Positions 14,001 to 27,112 of a stretch of 64,000 nucleotides of DNA are shown here, piece after piece. Numbering within the stretch: position 1 is the first letter of the stretch; every line of letters starts with the position of its first letter. Below the pieces are notes generated by a model. It saw nothing but the letters and a program-made list of their open reading frames with translations, was not told the origin of the DNA and searched no databases. A program made the position numbers and the translations under genes. Source of the DNA: Rhabdornis inornatus (lineage: Eukaryota > Chordata > Aves > Passeriformes > Rhabdornithidae); NCBI GenBank assembly GCA_013397075.1, contig VWZS01002681.1:299313-363312 (forward strand), given 5' to 3'.

Positions 14001-16676
14001 GGGCAGGATTAATTAAATGCGTGTTGGTGATTATATTTCTTTGTTTATTTTTACAGGTGGAGTTTTTTACATTTTTTCTGTCTACTCTAAAACCTTACAG
14101 AAGATTAAAGTAGGATGTAATGACCAGTACTTGTCAATTTGCCATTTTATGTAGACATTGTGAAGGTATCATGAAACCCAATAGGTCTGCTAAAACTGTT
14201 AAAAGAAGTGAGGTAAATTAGATTGCTTTGTCATAACATTTTTTTTACCTTGCTTACTATACATTACCTGAACTTGGAACAGCACTTCTGGAGTTAAAAG
14301 CCGTTGTTTCTGGCAAGGTAACTACAACACACAGAACATATAAAACTCTGTGACTCTTTTCAATCTGATTTGAGTATCTTCAATTGCCCTTGAAATACAG
14401 TGGCTACTTTGAATGAAAAATGAAGAATGAATGTGTGTTTAAAATGAAGTGGATCAGGACAGATGTGAGTAACAATACTGAAGGTACCTCAGTTGTGAGG
14501 ATAAGAGAATGTTCATGTGGTTAACTTTAAATATTGGGATTAGGACTTTCAGTTTCACCTCAGCCCCTTTTCGGTCAGTGGAGATAGAACACACCTGTGC
14601 TCTGAATGGCCCTCCAGAGTAGCCCAACTTAATTTTAATAGTTATACAGGAAGATGAAGGAGAGAAGCCTCATAATTTAGGCTAAAGTTGAATGCTAATT
14701 AATCTAAATACACATATCTGTTCAATCTACTGGTTGGTACTGGAATATTGACTTTGTAATGTAAGGCAGGGCAGACTAGGGTGAGTTATGATTGCTATTC
14801 TTTGTGTGCAAATCCATAAACTTGGCTAGGGGTGTAAGGCGTGTAGAAAAGAGTGTGATAAGAATTCAGAAGTTTGGTCTGAAGCTTTCAGTGTCAAAAT
14901 TCAAATTCATATGTCTTTATGAAATAGCTGAATTGTACCTACATCCAAGAAGGAACTTATTTAGGTAAGATACAAAAAGATACTATCACTGTATTGCTAG
15001 AGTTGCATTTGTCTTAGAGAAGTATTTATTGTTACTCTCTTAGGTATTCTGGGGAATGTCCACAGAAATTACCTGGAGAGCAGACAGAACACAACATGAA
15101 AGCATTTGAAACTAAAACAGACTAGTTCTTTAGTCTTAGAATTTGCGGTTTGCAATCTGCCATCACTGTGAAAATTACATCACTTCAGAAATGAGAGAAA
15201 GAGAACTGCAAGAATTTTCAGGAAGCTTGCAAGGAAAACAGCTCTTGCTTTGCTTGTGATGACGTGACACTGTGAGTGTGGTCCTATTGCAGGGAAATTG
15301 GTTTAACTCTGAATTTTGCATTTCAGGCAGTGAGGGACACATGCTAGAAGATTTCTTTACTAATGCTGTCAACTGATTATAGTTACTGCTAGGAAAAGCA
15401 CTGTGGAAATACTGAAATTGTTTTTCAAGCATCTTAGGTAGACTTGCTGCAAGATGCAGTTTGCTATAAGGGCACTAGTTATAGACAGAATATTGTAAAT
15501 GGTGAATACTATACTGTAACTGGTGTGCTTCATTGTCTAATGATAAGGAGAGACACAGAAGACAAAGTTTCACTGACTCCTCAGTCTTGGAATATACTAA
15601 GAAAGAGGGGAAGTACTAAAAAATGAAGTGAAATAGAAATGGGGTTGTGGATATGACTACATGTGTTAAGTGGACTGGGGTTAAGCATGGCAGCTCACAT
15701 GCAGCTAGTGTAATGAGCACAGTGGGCTCAGGGTAGAGGAAACAAAACCAGGGATTTAGCAACTGCACAAGAATCTCCTCAGCTATTGAAGTTGTGACCC
15801 TGCAGCTTGCACTAGACAACATTATTTTAGTGACTTAATGTGGCAAAGAGAGAAAGCTGTTCAAATATTTTAATTTAAAATGTCAAGATATCTTTTTTTG
15901 AAACTCTACTGATACTGGGAGGAGGAGGCTGGTTGAGAGAGGTTAGTATGCCTGCAATGCTGATAGATTTTTCCTCTAATAAAAAAAATGTGAGGCCTTA
16001 GAAGTTCTTTTCTAAACAAATAGATATACCAACTTTATGATTTTTCCATTTGAAAAGAGTAATATTGCTGAAGGAATATGCTGATCCTCAGATTCCTCTG
16101 TTTAGAATTGGAAAATAGATTCTTATGTGAAGTGTAAATGGTGCAACTGCATGCATTATACAAAGGCACTGATGATACTGCCTGTGAGCACTGAGAATGC
16201 TTCCTCTGGGGTTAGCTTTCCAAGACCAAACTGAAGAGAATAATTTGCTTTCCTGTAGTGGTCACTCCTGAAAATGATGTCATAGGTATGGCCAGATCAA
16301 TTAAATCACATCTCCAACCAGAGGAACTGTCACTTTGACACATGGCTTTCTAAATCCAGAAAATTGCACAATTTCTTCAGAAATATGCAAACACATCTTC
16401 ATTTAAATATTGCTCTTCTACTTTCTTGTAGTATTCTGTCACGTAAAGCAAAGTATGCAAAAATATTTCAAGATTTTGAAATTTCAAATTTAAAAGAAAA
16501 AAATTTCTCCAATTTCGAAACATCACCAGAGTCAAAAACTGACATAAAATCTAAATTCACAGAAGGTATTTCCTCATATCAGTGTTATCTTGATCCTCAG
16601 ATGAAATAAATTCATGGTAGTTCCATTGTGTTCTGTAGTTATACAACTTCATATGAGCTGAAAAATTTAATACAAT

Positions 16677-16692
16677 ATTTTAAATTTAAAAT
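16677..16692. repeat. 16-bp AT-only palindrome
   Basis: ATTTTAAATTTAAAAT is perfectly self-complementary, in AT-rich sequence. Confidence 0.9.
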
Positions 16693-16960
16693 GTCTCTAG
16701 AATTTTAAAATAGATCTGTACTTGTGTAGTCCTTTGAAGTTCTTGTTAGTAAAACATTGTTGTTAAAACACTGGACATTTTTCCTCTTTAGACCTTCCAA
16801 CCATCTCAAACACTTGTAATTACTGCTGCTAATACATAAGGTATTATGTATTAACATAATGCATAATATAAACATATAAGGAAAAATACTAAAAAATCTT
16901 TAAATCAAAACACTGAGAATTTTATTGAAAGAGATAGATCCATTTACCTGTGAGTGAACA

Positions 16961-16995
16961 GATATTAAATGGATATTAAATGGATATTAAATGGA
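16961..16995. repeat. 11-bp tandem repeat, three copies
   Basis: GATATTAAATG is repeated three times head to tail. Confidence 0.95.
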
Positions 16996-17352
16996 GCAGT
17001 TAAAAACTGATTGTGTTAAGCACTTGTAGCCTTCCACTACTTCGATCTGTTCCATAAATGTTCTAGGTTAAGGGATGTGTGATGTACAAACACTATGTAG
17101 TGAGTATATTGTTTAGTTTGGGTCGAAGCCCAGTCTGACATGACATAAAATTCTGTGCAGAAAGATTTTATGATATTTTCTTTAGTGGATAGTTTGGGCA
17201 GAAATCCAAACATTAAAAAGCCAATGCCAGTCAAGCTTGGTTTTGGTTTTCCCTGTTTTTCTGTAATTTTGTTGGGGTTATCATCTCTGTGTGAAGCTTA
17301 GAAAGGCTCTTTTGGGCTGCAAGAATTCCCCTGGCTCAGGCACTCAGAGCTC

Positions 17353-17930
17353 TTAGAAACTAGAACAGAATGTTGTAAACAAAAGAGCACTAAACCCAAT
17401 TGTCCCTGTTCTGTTTTCAGTCCCTAGGTCTTTCACCGGGCGGAGCAGCTGTTGACATGTGGCATGTGAGGACAGGAGCCTCTGAAAGGGAGCAGGAGAG
17501 CCCAGTGAGGGATTTTGAGGAGGCACAAGAGGGACCCCAGGGGCTGTGCTGTGCCTCCTGTTCTGCTGGAGTTGTATGAGCCCTCTCTGAGCTGGTTGCA
17601 CTGTATGTTGCATGCAGAGCCACTTTTAGTATAAGCTCAAGCTTTAATGCTCCTGGAAGAGTTCCTTGCATCCCTTGGTGTCTCACATGATGTTAGTGGT
17701 GGAAGGAGCCAGAGGAGGAAATGCAGCAGAGCTGAGCCAGGCAGGGGGCACCAAGGAGTGAAGTGCTACAGGGGCCAGATGGGGAGGAGGATGAGACAGC
17801 AGGGGCAGGGGGATGGTCCTGTACTGAGGTCTGGAGAGGAGGAAGAGGATGAGGAGCAAAGTAGAGGTGGGAACCCCTATTTGGTCACAAAATCACAGCC
17901 ACCTCCACAGTTACACAGTTCATTGTGAGT
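17353..17930. other. Locally G-rich segment without an identified gene
   Basis: G+C is higher than in the flanks, and the part at about 17690-17880 is strongly purine-biased on the plus strand (GGAGGAAGAGGATGAGGAG-like words). Open frames of 85 to 95 codons occur on both strands, overlap one another and match no family I know. Base composition probably explains them. Confidence 0.5.
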
Positions 17931-18425
17931 CTAAGGCAACATCTGAACCTCCTTCTCCTGGAGAAGCTCTGTCAACCTTTGTCACCCCTGTGACAGCTCC
18001 TAGCATGCCCCAAAGACCCCGTTTACTGCACCAAGGCTCTTCAGACTTGGCTGGACCCTCACAGATTCATTCTTGGAATCTTCTTTTCTGCCACTGCAAA
18101 GCTGAGTGTTGCTTTTCACCCCTGAGGCTGTAAGAATAATTTTAACCTCGCTTTTTTCTAAAGTTTTGAACTTTCCCATTATGCTATGTTTCTTTAGTTT
18201 CTATAACATCACTGCTACAAGTACAGTAAGAAGCAAGGTTAGAGTTAACTCACACATCTCTAGCTGATTGCTGGCTTTGTCTTGCTGGAAAGAACCTAGA
18301 GCATAAATCACTGTTATCTGCACAAGGGCATTCTTGTTGCACAGAGTAAATAGATTCATACGAGATGCTTTCATTTGCAGATGTTAGAATCAGATCAACC
18401 TTACAGTGAAACTGCATCTCCAGAA

Positions 18426-18433
18426 TGACGTCA
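18426..18433. promoter_or_regulatory. Full CRE palindrome TGACGTCA
   Basis: An exact 8-bp cAMP-response element, known to bind CREB/ATF factors, lies in CpG-poor DNA about 34 kb upstream of the SLC44A3 island. One exact match in 64 kb is not far from chance, though CpG depletion makes it rarer than its length suggests. It is the only full match I noticed. Confidence 0.3.
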
Positions 18434-19733
18434 GCCAAGTTAATTTAGTTTTGCCACAGCCCTATTTACTTACATGTTTTGACATAAACATTTGGTGTAA
18501 CAATTTTCACAGATAAACTGCCAGAAAACTGATAATATAAAATAGTAATTTTCTACTAGCTTAGCTCCTACAGTTGACTCACCATAGATCAGAGCATGGT
18601 ACCACCTTACATTTAAAACATTTCTGTACTGCACTAGAGGCACATTTAATGCTAGTGGTTACAAGACAAATAATTGTAGTCCTTCCTTTCAGCTGAAGAG
18701 TAAAAGGAAAAAGAACAAAGCATTATATTTTGTAATACCTTCAGTCTCTTTCCTGGCTAGACAGATGAACTGATTTGAGTCATAGAATCAGAAAAATTAT
18801 TATCTCTTCCAGTTGTTTTACTTTCTCTAATTACTCAATTATTCCAATTGTTTTAGTCACTATCCAGTGTCACTTTTAGAAACAATGAACAATAAATGGG
18901 GAGTTCAGCTGTTTCTTTTTAGTGTAATAACAAAAATAATTAGTATAAAACCAGAAAAATTTTGAATAGAGAATTATGCTTTCCTTTGGTAATAACTTGA
19001 ATTTATAATAGCTTAGTTCTACCCCTTTGCTTGTTGACATAAGAGCAAGAAACAGCTGGTGCTAGCCTAAAGGAAACTGCCTGCAGAAGAGGTGACTTTT
19101 TAAAGTCACAGATGCATTTATGATGCCAGATAGTGCTTGAAAATTAAAGCTAGACAATCCAGAGATCAGTAATAAGATGCAATTTTTCAACAGCCACTGC
19201 AAAGCAGAACATTAAATATGACTATGGGATTTATAGTGCTTGAGAATATTCAGAATGGCAAAATATCTTTATGAGGCAGATGCTATTATTACTCAGACAC
19301 TTCATTAAGCTGCAAGTTTAAAACCTCTAGGACTGGTCCGGGCTGCTTCCTTCACAGAAACGGCTTTAGTGACACCTGTCATGTAAGTTAATCTCAGATA
19401 AATGGAAAAAAAGTGTGATCATGCATCTTTGCATCTTCTCTATGCACCTAATGAAAGCTGTGTCATTTGGGCAAAGGTGCCATGTAAAACTAACAGGGCT
19501 TCATGGTTTATGGGCAAATCATTCAAAATGTTGTAGAAAGGCATATTGTAAAAACAACTTGTGTGGTTGAAAGTTTCACGACAAATACTGAGATCTTGGA
19601 AATGTAGTTTGGTAGTTAGTCTATTTTAATCAGGAAGACTAAATGTGAAAGGCTTAGTCCTGAGCTAATATGGCTCAACAAGTTAGTGAATTAGAGCTGT
19701 AATGCCCTATGGCATCCCAGCTGTCTCCTGTGG

Positions 19734-19759
19734 TAAAGCCCATAAAGCTATGGGCTTTA
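19734..19759. repeat. Inverted repeat TAAAGCCCATA / TATGGGCTTTA
   Basis: Perfect 11-bp arms are separated by AAGC. Confidence 0.9.
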
Positions 19760-20322
19760 TCAGTACCTCTTTTCCTCATAGCTTCTCTCTTCTCTAAATG
19801 GGGGTCATTTGTTTAATCTTGGGCAGCCTGAATCCCACCAGCCACAAGGAAGAACAAGTCTTAGAACTTGGAAATCTTTCCTTTGCACCATCCTTAAGGG
19901 AGAGTTTAAGGCCTGATTATGCTTTGCTGCTTTCTTTCTGCTCATTTTCCCTTACACTTTGGGAAATGTCCCAGTGTGTGTTTCTGTGCCTGCTCATAGG
20001 TGGGTACAGTTTGTTCCTTTTGCGTAACTTCCGTGGTGCACTCCTTGACCTCTGATGGGTTTAGTTTACCCGTACAGATGAGCCCACATCAGTTCATTTT
20101 TCAAGGGATTATACACTGCAGCTGCATTTGAAGTTGTTTGCTGTATCAGGTTCCTGCACTGATGACTGATGTATGTATTGACATAGTAAATGCCACTCCT
20201 CTTGGCATGATCAAGTTTCTTGTCCTTGGCCACATTAAGTATTTGTGTAGCTCCACTGCTGAAAATCTCTGGAGTGAATGTATCACAACATGTCCTGTTC
20301 ACAAGGAACTCTTCTAATAACT

Positions 20323-20340
20323 TAATTTCTGCAGAAATTA
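20323..20340. repeat. 18-bp perfect palindrome
   Basis: TAATTTCTGCAGAAATTA reads identically on both strands. Confidence 0.9.
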
Positions 20341-22361
20341 CTTATTAATTATTATTAGTTATATGTGCTCATACGTCTCTCTTAAGGTCAAGTGTGCTTC
20401 ATTAGAGTAAGCAGAAATAGATGGAATTTTTTTTTTTTCTTCCTATAGCCTGTGCAATGACAAGGTGGAAGAAAAGAGAAAAGAACCAACTGTAACAAAA
20501 CCCCCAAACTATCGATCTTTGTATTCCTGCGATCAAATTGGCTATGCAAGGGCAGCAAGGCTCAGAGCTGACACAGTGTTAGAAGGAGACCACATCTGGG
20601 TGTTAGCAGTCCAGCTGATGAAGTCTTCTATTACTGATGACAAAGGCTTTTAAACTGAAATACTGTTTGCTTTTCTTCAACAGTGATCAAGATCTAAGAA
20701 AAAGCCATAGTAAAGGAGCCAAAGTTTCTTCACTCTAAAAATGAAATCAGATAAACACATGCTGATTTCAAAATTTTTATAAAATGCATTTGCATTTTTC
20801 TGATTAAATGAATTAGTTCACATCTTGTGCTATTAGAGAGAATGTAAGCTGAAAACTCTCTTATCCTTAGATAGGAATTAATGGATACGATTTTTGCGCT
20901 GTTTCCTGTAATACACCTCTTCAGTGATCAGTATGTAGAAATACTTCCTTCTCATTCTGCTGTGAGCTTGTCTTTTAGTGCCAGAATTTCCATTTCTCAT
21001 TTCCTTGTTTTATCATTGCATCATAGAATGAATGGTGAGAGCTGGCTGCACAAAAAAAGGTCTGGAATTTATTATTAATTCTACAAACAGTTTCTTCATG
21101 TTTTTGAGTTTAGTAATGCAATGGAATTATCTTGAATATTGTTACATATTCAGCAGCTCAGGATTCCTGGGGTACTGGTTCATTAAGGGAAGGATAAGAT
21201 GGCTGTTCTTCAGGTGATTGACAAATCCACTTTGTCTGTTACAGTCTGTAGTCTTATCTTTTCGGTAAGCCACAGAACATCCTCATGGATAGAGAAAATA
21301 GGAAAACACAATATTGAGCTGTGCCAGTCAGAAATGTGAGGAGGACCTGAGGCCCTTCCATGCCACATCTGCTTTTTCCTTTAAGATAGATTGTACATCA
21401 TTAGAATTGTATATCATTAGCTATACAAATAACAAACCAGAAAAATGTAACTCTGTAGTGATAGAAAACACCATTCTGCTGTGTTTTGCTCCTGGACACT
21501 CTGTATCCACACACTATAGTTGGTCACGGGACTATTTTAGAACTTGTCTGTAAAACCACTGTAGATATCTGGTCTGCAGGACCAACTGAACAGGTGTGTT
21601 CCTACCTCACATTATTAAAGCTGCCTTCTACCCATCACAGGTCATACTGGCACTAGAGCTGCTTCCTGCAGCAGGTGAATCCCCTTCTCACAAGAGCCTG
21701 CTGGTCTACAGGATTTCTCACTTACTGTCTTCCTCTCACTGCCCCAGGCAGCTTTTCCGCTCTGAGTGTGCGCAGTTGCTGTCAGGATGAAATGCTCTCC
21801 TTTCCCAGGCAAACAGGTAGCTGTTCTTCATCTGGTCACCAGACTTGTTTAGCAGAATGCTCAATATGCCTCTCCTTAAGTGAACCCAGAATTCAGATGT
21901 TACTGCCTTGGAAGTACTGGTAGCTTTTTGGCATTGAATGTAGTTCATAAACAGGGCCAGCAGATACCCCAATGTTAAGGGGAAAAATCAGATTTTGCAT
22001 GCACCTGTTTCTAGGCATGGCTGGAATGGGAATAATGGAGCTTTCTTTGCAAAAACATTATGGGATGGAGAGGAGTTTGGGACCTATACATCTGTCTTCC
22101 AAAATATGGCATTACCGTAAACAAGCTTGGCAACACCTCTGAACAGAACAGTGAGGAGCAATGACCTCTGCCTCTAAAGAAAGGGACTGGAAATTAGTCA
22201 GCCTGAAAGGTTAGAAGCTGCTGGCTTTTCTTATACAAGCTTCCATAAAATAACATTATATCAGAGGGCTTATTGGGCAACTTGGATATTTCATTGTTTC
22301 TGGGAAAATGAGGGAGCAGCTGAGAAGAAAAGCACATCTGAACAAACAGAGGATTGCACAG

Positions 22362-22387
22362 TTGGATCCTTTAACACAAGGATCCAA
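22362..22387. repeat. Inverted repeat TTGGATCCTT / AAGGATCCAA
   Basis: Perfect 10-bp arms at 22362-22371 and 22378-22387 enclose TAACAC. Confidence 0.9.
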
Positions 22388-23377
22388 ACTGTAGCTTTAA
22401 GTTACATGACTCTTCTGTGAAATTCAGCTTTCATGCTGGTGGGAAGTGACTGATCAAAAGTAGGACTGGTATAAGGGGTGTAATTTGGATCAACAGCAAG
22501 GAAATAAATAAATAAAGTCAGGAGATGTTAAGACTGACCCTACTGGATCATTTAGGCTCACTGGCATCCTCATCCTCAGTGACTTTCTGTCTCAAATGCT
22601 ATAATAACATTCTCATTGTCTTGTTTACTGAAACAAATTGAATTGTTGATCAAGATACGGTTTTCCTTTCTAATTCAGTGTTTAAAATTTCAGGATTAAA
22701 GTGCTTTAAAGCCAACAGTAGAGGACAAGAAGTGTCCTGGCAACATAAAAAACATGCTGGCAATTACAAAGTGCTGAACTGCTAAAATTGTCACAGATAT
22801 GGCATTTTTTTTCACATTAAGGTACTGTCACATGAAGGGTAATTTCCTGCTTTTCGAATTCCTAGTCAGGACTGTCTCATTTACCAGAGGGTGTGTCTGC
22901 TAGCTCTTTTCTGGAAATAATAGTTGTGTGCAACTACATTGAAAACAGCTCCTGAAAACAGCATGGTCCACAGACTTTTCACGTTCCCCATTGTCTGGCT
23001 GCCAGTACCCCTGAACAACTTCAATGAACATTGTAAGAAGTATAGCAATTTTTGCTGACTGTGGAACTGGGGTAGAAAAATATCTTGGTGTTTCTTTTTT
23101 TGATGAAAGTTTGCTAGGTTTGTTCTCAACAGGAGTATTGAAGGTAACTGGAAAATAGGCATGAGGTCTTTGGACTGCAGCACTAAACCTGAAAGTATTT
23201 GAAGTTCAAGTTTTCCTGGTAGTTACATTCAGGCCATTCTAGAAGCAGCTTTGTGTAGATTCCTATTAAGAGAGAATGAGAGCAGGTTAAAAAAGAATGT
23301 GAGAAATCAAGGACTATTAGGGGGAAGAGAGAGGTGGCTCATGAATGCTTAGGAGTAGGGATGAAATTCTACTAACA

Positions 23378-23505
23378 GGGGAAGTACTGAAAAGGGGAGA
23401 CAGTAAAGGAGGAGAAGAAGCACTTGATGGAATGGACAAGAGGGGCTGGAGGGGAGAGGGAATGATCTTAGAACCCAGAGACCAGAGGGGAGAGGATGAA
23501 CGGAG
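23378..23505. repeat. Purine-biased tract (plus strand)
   Basis: A and G dominate, with many GGGGAGA, GGAGGAG and GAGGGGA words. It is imperfect and non-coding as far as visible. Confidence 0.7.
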
Positions 23506-24226
23506 TCCAGCTGAACAGCCCTAATCAGCAAAAGGACAAGAGTATTCAGAGTCTAAATGTGAGAAATTGTTAAGAATTGAAGGGGATTTGTGAACTCTGG
23601 CATATTTCTGTGTTCCACATAGGCTATACCCAAGTCCAAAAAAGAAGGCCACCACTGTCCTGCATCTCATGTACCTGTATATTGCTGTGGAGATAGTGTC
23701 TCCTTCCTCCACACTTTTTCATCTATACAGCTTTTTACAGCTGGTATGAAGGCACCATGCTGAGGTCTTGCTGTTCACTAGGTTAACTAGGCATTGTGAA
23801 AAAAAATGTAGAAATTATATAGAGAGGGATAGTGTATGATCAGATGAACATATGTATATGGTATACATAAAGATATTTTTAGCTATCCACGAGTTATTTA
23901 CAATGAGATACTACCATGATCTTTCAGTATTTCACACTGTAGTCTGGATAAAGCAACTCTTCGGAAGAGCTGAAAAATATACATGTATAGAAGTATAATT
24001 AAAGTATCCTAAAGCAATACAACTGGTATAGAATACATTAGGAGTTACAGGCTTTATGAAAGTAGTTATGCATTGTATCCATAGTTACTATGACATATAG
24101 CTAAAATCTATAAGCCATGTATTTGTGCTTCTTCAAATGCGGGTTGTTCCCTAGTTTGAAGGGTATTTTTGCTTGGATTATGCAGACTCTGACTATAATA
24201 TGAAGCAGAAAGTGGAATGAAGCTTT

Positions 24227-24598
24227 CATAGAATCGCATAATATGCTGAGTTGGAAGGGACCCATGACAACCATCAAGTTCAACTCCTGGCCCTGTGCAG
24301 GACTCCCCAAGAGTCACGCTGTGCCTGAGAGTGTTGTCCAATTGCTTCCTGAACTCTGTCAGGCTGGAGCTGTGTCCACTGCCCTGGGGAGCTGTTCCAG
24401 TGCTCAGTGACCCATTGGGTGAAGAACCTTTTCCTGATACCAACCTAAACCTCCCCTGACACTTCAGGGCATTGCCTTGGGTTCTATCACTGGTTGAGAG
24501 GGTGAAGAGATCAGTGCCTGCCCCTCTGCTTCCCCTCATGAGGATGTTGAGGAGACGCAATGCTGTCTTCCCTCAGTCTCCTCTTCTCTGGGCTGAAC
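24227..24598 (-). mobile_element. CR1 LINE 3'-end fragment, antisense
   Basis: Read on the plus strand it begins TCATAGAATCGCATAATATG, then GAGTTGGAAGGGACCC, and ends TCCTCTTCTCTGGGCTGAAC. These are the hallmarks of the reverse complement of an avian CR1 3' end: terminal ATTCTATG-type motif, TGGAAGGGACC block and the GTTCAGCCCAGAGAAGAG block. The element therefore lies on the minus strand with its 3' end at 24227, and it is 5'-truncated at about 372 bp. A minus-strand open frame across it (24108-24560) is a by-product of the repeat and not a gene. No target-site duplication was recognised. Confidence 0.93.
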
Positions 24599-25260
24599 CT
24601 ATGACTCTGTTTATTCTCTAAAATCTTTAGTATTCTCATTAAGTGAAAAGATAAGGACTCAAGAATCTCTCACAATAAACCAAATTAAGCCATGTCACTG
24701 GAGACTACTGATAGCTGTTTTCTCATTTATATGTTTAAAACCCTACATCACTTAATCCCTGCAAGCCTTTTCCTCACCGTACATCTGCAGATTTTGGATT
24801 ACTTAACTTTTTATTGCATACAGATCATGCAAAACCATCTCAGAAAAATATGCTGAAGACCCAGCCAGGGCAGTACCTTATAAGGCATTTCATAGCAGTT
24901 CCAACATGTGTCACAAAACACAGCTGTGAGCACAGAGCACTTTCCACTCATCATCATAGTATGTGAGTCAAATCTGCAATGTCATGGGAGAGGAGCTACT
25001 TCTTAATATGTGTATGAAATTAAAAGGGATTTGAGAAAGTGTCCTCTAAAAACGGAGTTATTTCTTTGTTACCGTGAAGATCATTTAACTAGTTTCATTT
25101 GTAGCAAAACCAAAAACCATACAGGAAATTCAAACTGATGTTTAAACACTAGCAAAATATATTCAGATATTTTGTTATGCTACCTGACTAGGAAAATATT
25201 TTTTCTTACTTAAAAAAAAAAAAGGGAATGAAGACACAGCTCTATTTTTCTAAACCTGAC

Positions 25261-25336
25261 GGTTTCATTTAAACAAATTGAAACCAAATAGTGTATAGTT
25301 ACATAATAACAAATTTTGGTTTAGTCAACCAAAATT
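25261..25336. repeat. Two adjacent small hairpins
   Basis: The first is GGTTTCATTT against AAATTGAAACC (25261-25285, one bulge). The second is AATTTTGGTT against AACCAAAATT (25312-25321 and 25327-25336, perfect). Confidence 0.8.
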
Positions 25337-26510
25337 GATATGTTATTGACGTGGATTTTCTGCTTTTAATTGCAGGCAAACCATTGGTTAAACTTTTTAG
25401 TTTATGGGTGACCTTTCCCCTCCCCTCACCGCTCCAGTGCATTGTATGTATGGCAATCAAATAGGTTAAGTTTTTAGAAAGGCACGAATAACCTATGCCT
25501 TTAAGGTGCCTGTAACTGGGGTGCTTGATTCAGCCATTAGTGTGGGGTCAGCTGCACAATTCAGACCTCAGTTAGTACATCCCCAAAGTATGTGAAGAAT
25601 TTGGGCCTGGAATTTAAGTTTCAGTCCCTTTAAAATTAATAATTTTTCAGAGAAGTGAGGAAGGAGTCATGTACTACAAGGTGAAAAGAACCCTTTGGAA
25701 TTGGAAACCTCCGAAGTTAACATTATTCTTTTTCCAATTATTTCTTCAATGAGCTTTAGACCTGACCATTTCATAGTCTTTTGACATTCTTCATGGCTTT
25801 CTGGTAAAAACACAAAATAAGAGAAACGTGATACCATTGGCGACACGCTGAGAATAATGCAGTAAGCACAGGGTTAGGAGAGGCTCCTTTCTTCTGTTTT
25901 AAGAATGATTCCCAGCAGAAGCCATGGGAATCTGATATGGAAACCAGAGTACTTTCTGCAGAACTATAATTATTAACAGATTTTTGCAATAAAGAATATG
26001 TGTGGTGAGTTCCAAAAGAAGACAGACTTGGCAAAGGGCTGAAACTTTGACTAGAAATTGTTACCATCTCCTTTCTACCACTGCCTCCCACACTAACCAC
26101 TAAAAGATAAATTTCTTTGTGGGAGCTCAGGACAGCAAATCCAATATCTATTTTTTTTAAACTACTTGATATACTTGTGTTTTTATATATTTTAAGAAGT
26201 GCTGTTTGAACCAGCCATGTGTTCAGTTGCTGCTAATTCCTTGAGGAAGATCTCCCTCTGAGAGTGGCTGATAAAATTTGCTGGTTTAAAAAAAAATGCA
26301 GGAATTGGACTATTTATAGATCTAGTGACTAAGCATATAGACTGCAATACTCATGTGTGAGAGGAATCTCATGATGTGAGACCATCTGGTATTCTGTGAG
26401 GGAGGCCAAAGGCGGTTTTTGGTACACATCTGTAGGTCATCAGGTCCTGCATATCCCTTCCAGAAAGAAGAGGTGCTTTCCTAAAAATTGCATATGGCTT
26501 CATTCCAGAA

Positions 26511-26525
26511 ATGAATGAATGAATG
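26511..26525. repeat. (AATG)n short tandem repeat
   Basis: About four head-to-tail units. Confidence 0.9.
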
Positions 26526-27079
26526 TTATGTTCTTAGGTTGCTATCCACATAGCATGTTTTCTCTATCTGGCAGCACAGAGTTTAAGGACGGGGCTTACT
26601 TCTTTTAAAAAAGGTTTAGAACTGAGCGAATTGGTATATGCTCTTAAAATGGAGCACAAATTAAAATTAGGGATCTATTCCTTGCATTTATGGCATAAGG
26701 TCAATAGATGTTGCAGCTCTTGATGTGTGCCTGTTTGACATAACCTATTAGAGATTAATAGAGTCTAAAAATTTATGATTTTGGTTTCGTAATACTGGAG
26801 GAAGACTTGGAATGTGAGGTTTCCATTCCTTTCCATTCATCTGACTAGGTTTTTATTGCTTTAGCTTTTTAGTTTTAGTTGGACCTGCTACATCTTATTT
26901 TGAAAGGCCAAGTGGAACAAATTATGTAAGAAATAATGTTTCTTCCATTAAATAATCTTTCATTCCAACTGTGAATGGAGGCCTTATAAAAAAGTAATAG
27001 TAGGAATGGTTGTCAATTTTCTATCAGATACGTTTTCACTTGTAAACTGTGATTTATTTAAATGTTTAATTGGCAAAGA

Positions 27080-27112
27080 ATATATATATATTATATATAT
27101 TTATATATATTT
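27080..27112. repeat. (TA)n-rich low-complexity tract
   Basis: TATATA runs are interrupted by single extra T residues. Confidence 0.93.

Larger units (their letters stand above)
1..17352. other. Intergenic, no gene supported
   Basis: AT-rich, CpG-poor DNA with stops in all frames at the density expected of non-coding sequence. The longest open frame (minus 1707-2267, 186 codons) has no recognisable domain, signal or splice context. Apart from the hairpins and short duplications listed separately, I see only a mildly CpG-enriched patch at about 12047-12125. No transposon or RNA gene was recognised. Confidence 0.6.
17931..24226. other. Intergenic, no gene supported
   Basis: Non-coding AT-rich sequence with small inverted repeats at 19734, 20323 and 22362, the CRE motif at 18426 and a purine-biased tract at about 23.4 kb. 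Short CATAGAAT-containing words at 18779 and 21023 are too small to call CR1. Confidence 0.6.

Noticed and set aside
18779..18800. TCATAGAATCAGAAA as a CR1 end
   Set aside because: Only the terminal octamer-like word matches, with no TGGAAGGGACC block after it.
21023..21045. ATCATAGAATGAATGGTGAG as a CR1 end
   Set aside because: The match is confined to the first dozen bases, and the following sequence is unlike CR1.
24108..24560. 150-codon minus-strand frame
   Set aside because: It lies almost wholly inside the CR1 fragment and does not resemble an intact reverse transcriptase.
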